64,000 bases of DNA from Shinisaurus crocodilurus (taxonomy: Eukaryota; Chordata; Lepidosauria; Squamata; Shinisauridae). Positions 62,930-64,000 of the stretch are shown here, one piece after another. The DNA lies in contig JAHFWL010001196.1 of the NCBI GenBank assembly GCA_021292165.1, forward strand, positions 62,001 through 126,000. The letters are read 5' to 3'. The number at the start of each line of letters is the position of its first letter. Position 1 is the first letter of the stretch. Under the pieces are notes generated by a model. The model did no database searches. It was given only the letters and a program-made list of their open reading frames with translations, and was not told the DNA's origin. The position numbers were made by a program, and so were the translations under genes.

Positions 62930-64000
62930 CTGCATATAGCTGCTGTATATATTGGTCATTAAATACCTTCCTGCCCTATACTTACTTGCAAAGACTAAGT
63001 GCATTCCACAGGTGAGACTTAGAACAAGGCCTACTGCCTCACAAGTAACATCAAAACACTCTCAGTGAAAGGGCAAGCGAAGGAGAAAGATGGCCTTAGA
63101 AGATGTTTCAGCCTTGCCTCATTTTTTCTCCTTGCTCTGTTTGCCTTGCAAGTCAGCACAGTGTTGCGTTGATTCATTACATATTTTTTGGGGGAAAATA
63201 TCTGCCTTTGGAATCTGAGCTGCCACAGATCCTCATTTCCCTCCCTCCAAACTCCCCTGTCCCCATTTGCCTTAATCAAAACCTACATCTCTAAGAGTGG
63301 CATAATGGAAGCCGTGCCTGGGAACGGTAGTCCCCTTTTCTGAAGTGTCATTCAGCAGCAAAAGAGAACTACTGCCAGAAGATGTGACAGGCAGCTTCTC
63401 TCACATATACAAGCAGGCAGGCACCGTCGCAGTTCCATGTAGAGATCAGGGGGGTGGGTGGGGGGAGATATCCAGAGTAGAAAAGCTACAAAAGCAAAAG
63501 AAAATCACAGATTTGTTTCCCCTTCTTATGCTGCCCACCTGCCTACTAAAATTGTCCTTTGTCTACTGTGTCTGAACTTGTGTCGAATGTAGTTGGTGGA
63601 GTACCATGAATTCTCCGCTCACTGCAGCACTCGCCTGTGCATTCTGAGCAATGGTCTCCCCTTCCCTGCCAAAACGAGTCGCCCTTTCATTCCCTAATGG
63701 GAGCGCAAGTGACACATGCGATTAGGAGGGATGAGCAGGAAGGACTGAGGAGGCTTTGGCTACAGTCGCAGAGAAAACAGCAGGTGATGTGTTGTGACAG
63801 ATGCCTTTTGTGGCGGTGCTTGTTCAACACAATGCCTGCCTCCCTCGCAGTGTTTTCCAAGCCTGCTTGAAGGCTCCGTAGACGAAGGAAGGAGGCAGAG
63901 TCACTGTTGGTGATGCTCAGAGGTGGCACTAGGTACACAATAGAATGGCCACCAGCAGCCGCTGGAACACCCGGGCCAGTGTGAGGACTGTTGCCATCTC
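62930..64000. other. No recognised gene or repeat
   Basis: About 1.1 kb of apparently single-copy sequence. The overlapping frames at 63637-63870 and 63687-63938 on opposite strands have no recognisable domain. Confidence 0.45.

Overview
The window looks like intergenic DNA from a vertebrate, most probably a squamate reptile (lizard or snake). I infer this from the repeats: CR1 and L2 LINEs, RTE and L1-like LINE pieces, a tRNA-headed CORE/MIR-type SINE with an L2-like tail, many short hAT-type MITEs, and abundant (ATT)n, (CA)n, (GA)n and (GAA)n microsatellites. I found no host protein-coding exon, rRNA gene, tRNA gene, CRISPR array or bacterial-type operon. Almost every long open frame is either a piece of LINE reverse transcriptase or a chance frame in a repeat. 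Family letters A to Q below are my own labels. Similarities were judged by eye, so edges without a target-site duplication (TSD) are approximate.

Layout. 1-4.1 kb: a 207-bp inverted repeat at the window edge, a TA-flanked pogo/Tc1-like MITE, an LTR-like stretch and an L1-type ORF2 fragment. 4.1-8.5 kb: MITE families A and B around a long minus-strand L2. 8.5-12.2 kb: two nests, an RTE LINE that inverted its own 5' half inside family A, and a 715-bp solo LTR inside MITE B inside repeat H. 12.7-16.8 kb: tRNA SINEs, a 5S rRNA/CR1 composite SINE and foldback MITE J. 17-25 kb: an LTR-like copy, GC-rich MITE C, repeats A, H and K, L1-like and RTE fragments. 25-36 kb: C in D, a retrovirus-like LTR with a leucine-tRNA primer site, palindromic family I, G inside F, and a perfect-TSD hAT with GACTCG-rich ends inside C. 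36-49 kb: CR1 copies, SINEs, foldbacks and a TSD-perfect hAT (P). 49-64 kb: long L2 fragments, J inside K, a perfect 66-bp-arm palindrome inside a CR1 tail, a second LTR-like copy, D, E with C inside, and closing L2, CR1 and SINE remnants.

How the parts relate. No element here encodes a complete set of its own enzymes. CR1, L2, RTE and L1 copies are 5'-truncated, frameshifted or inverted. The SINEs carry 3' tails resembling CR1 or L2, as expected if they borrow those LINE enzymes. Many MITEs share ends close to TAGGGATG or CAGGG, and several have 8-bp TSDs, the hallmark of hAT transposase. The most unusual item is a SINE-like unit joining a 5S rRNA internal promoter to a CR1 3' end, seen three times.
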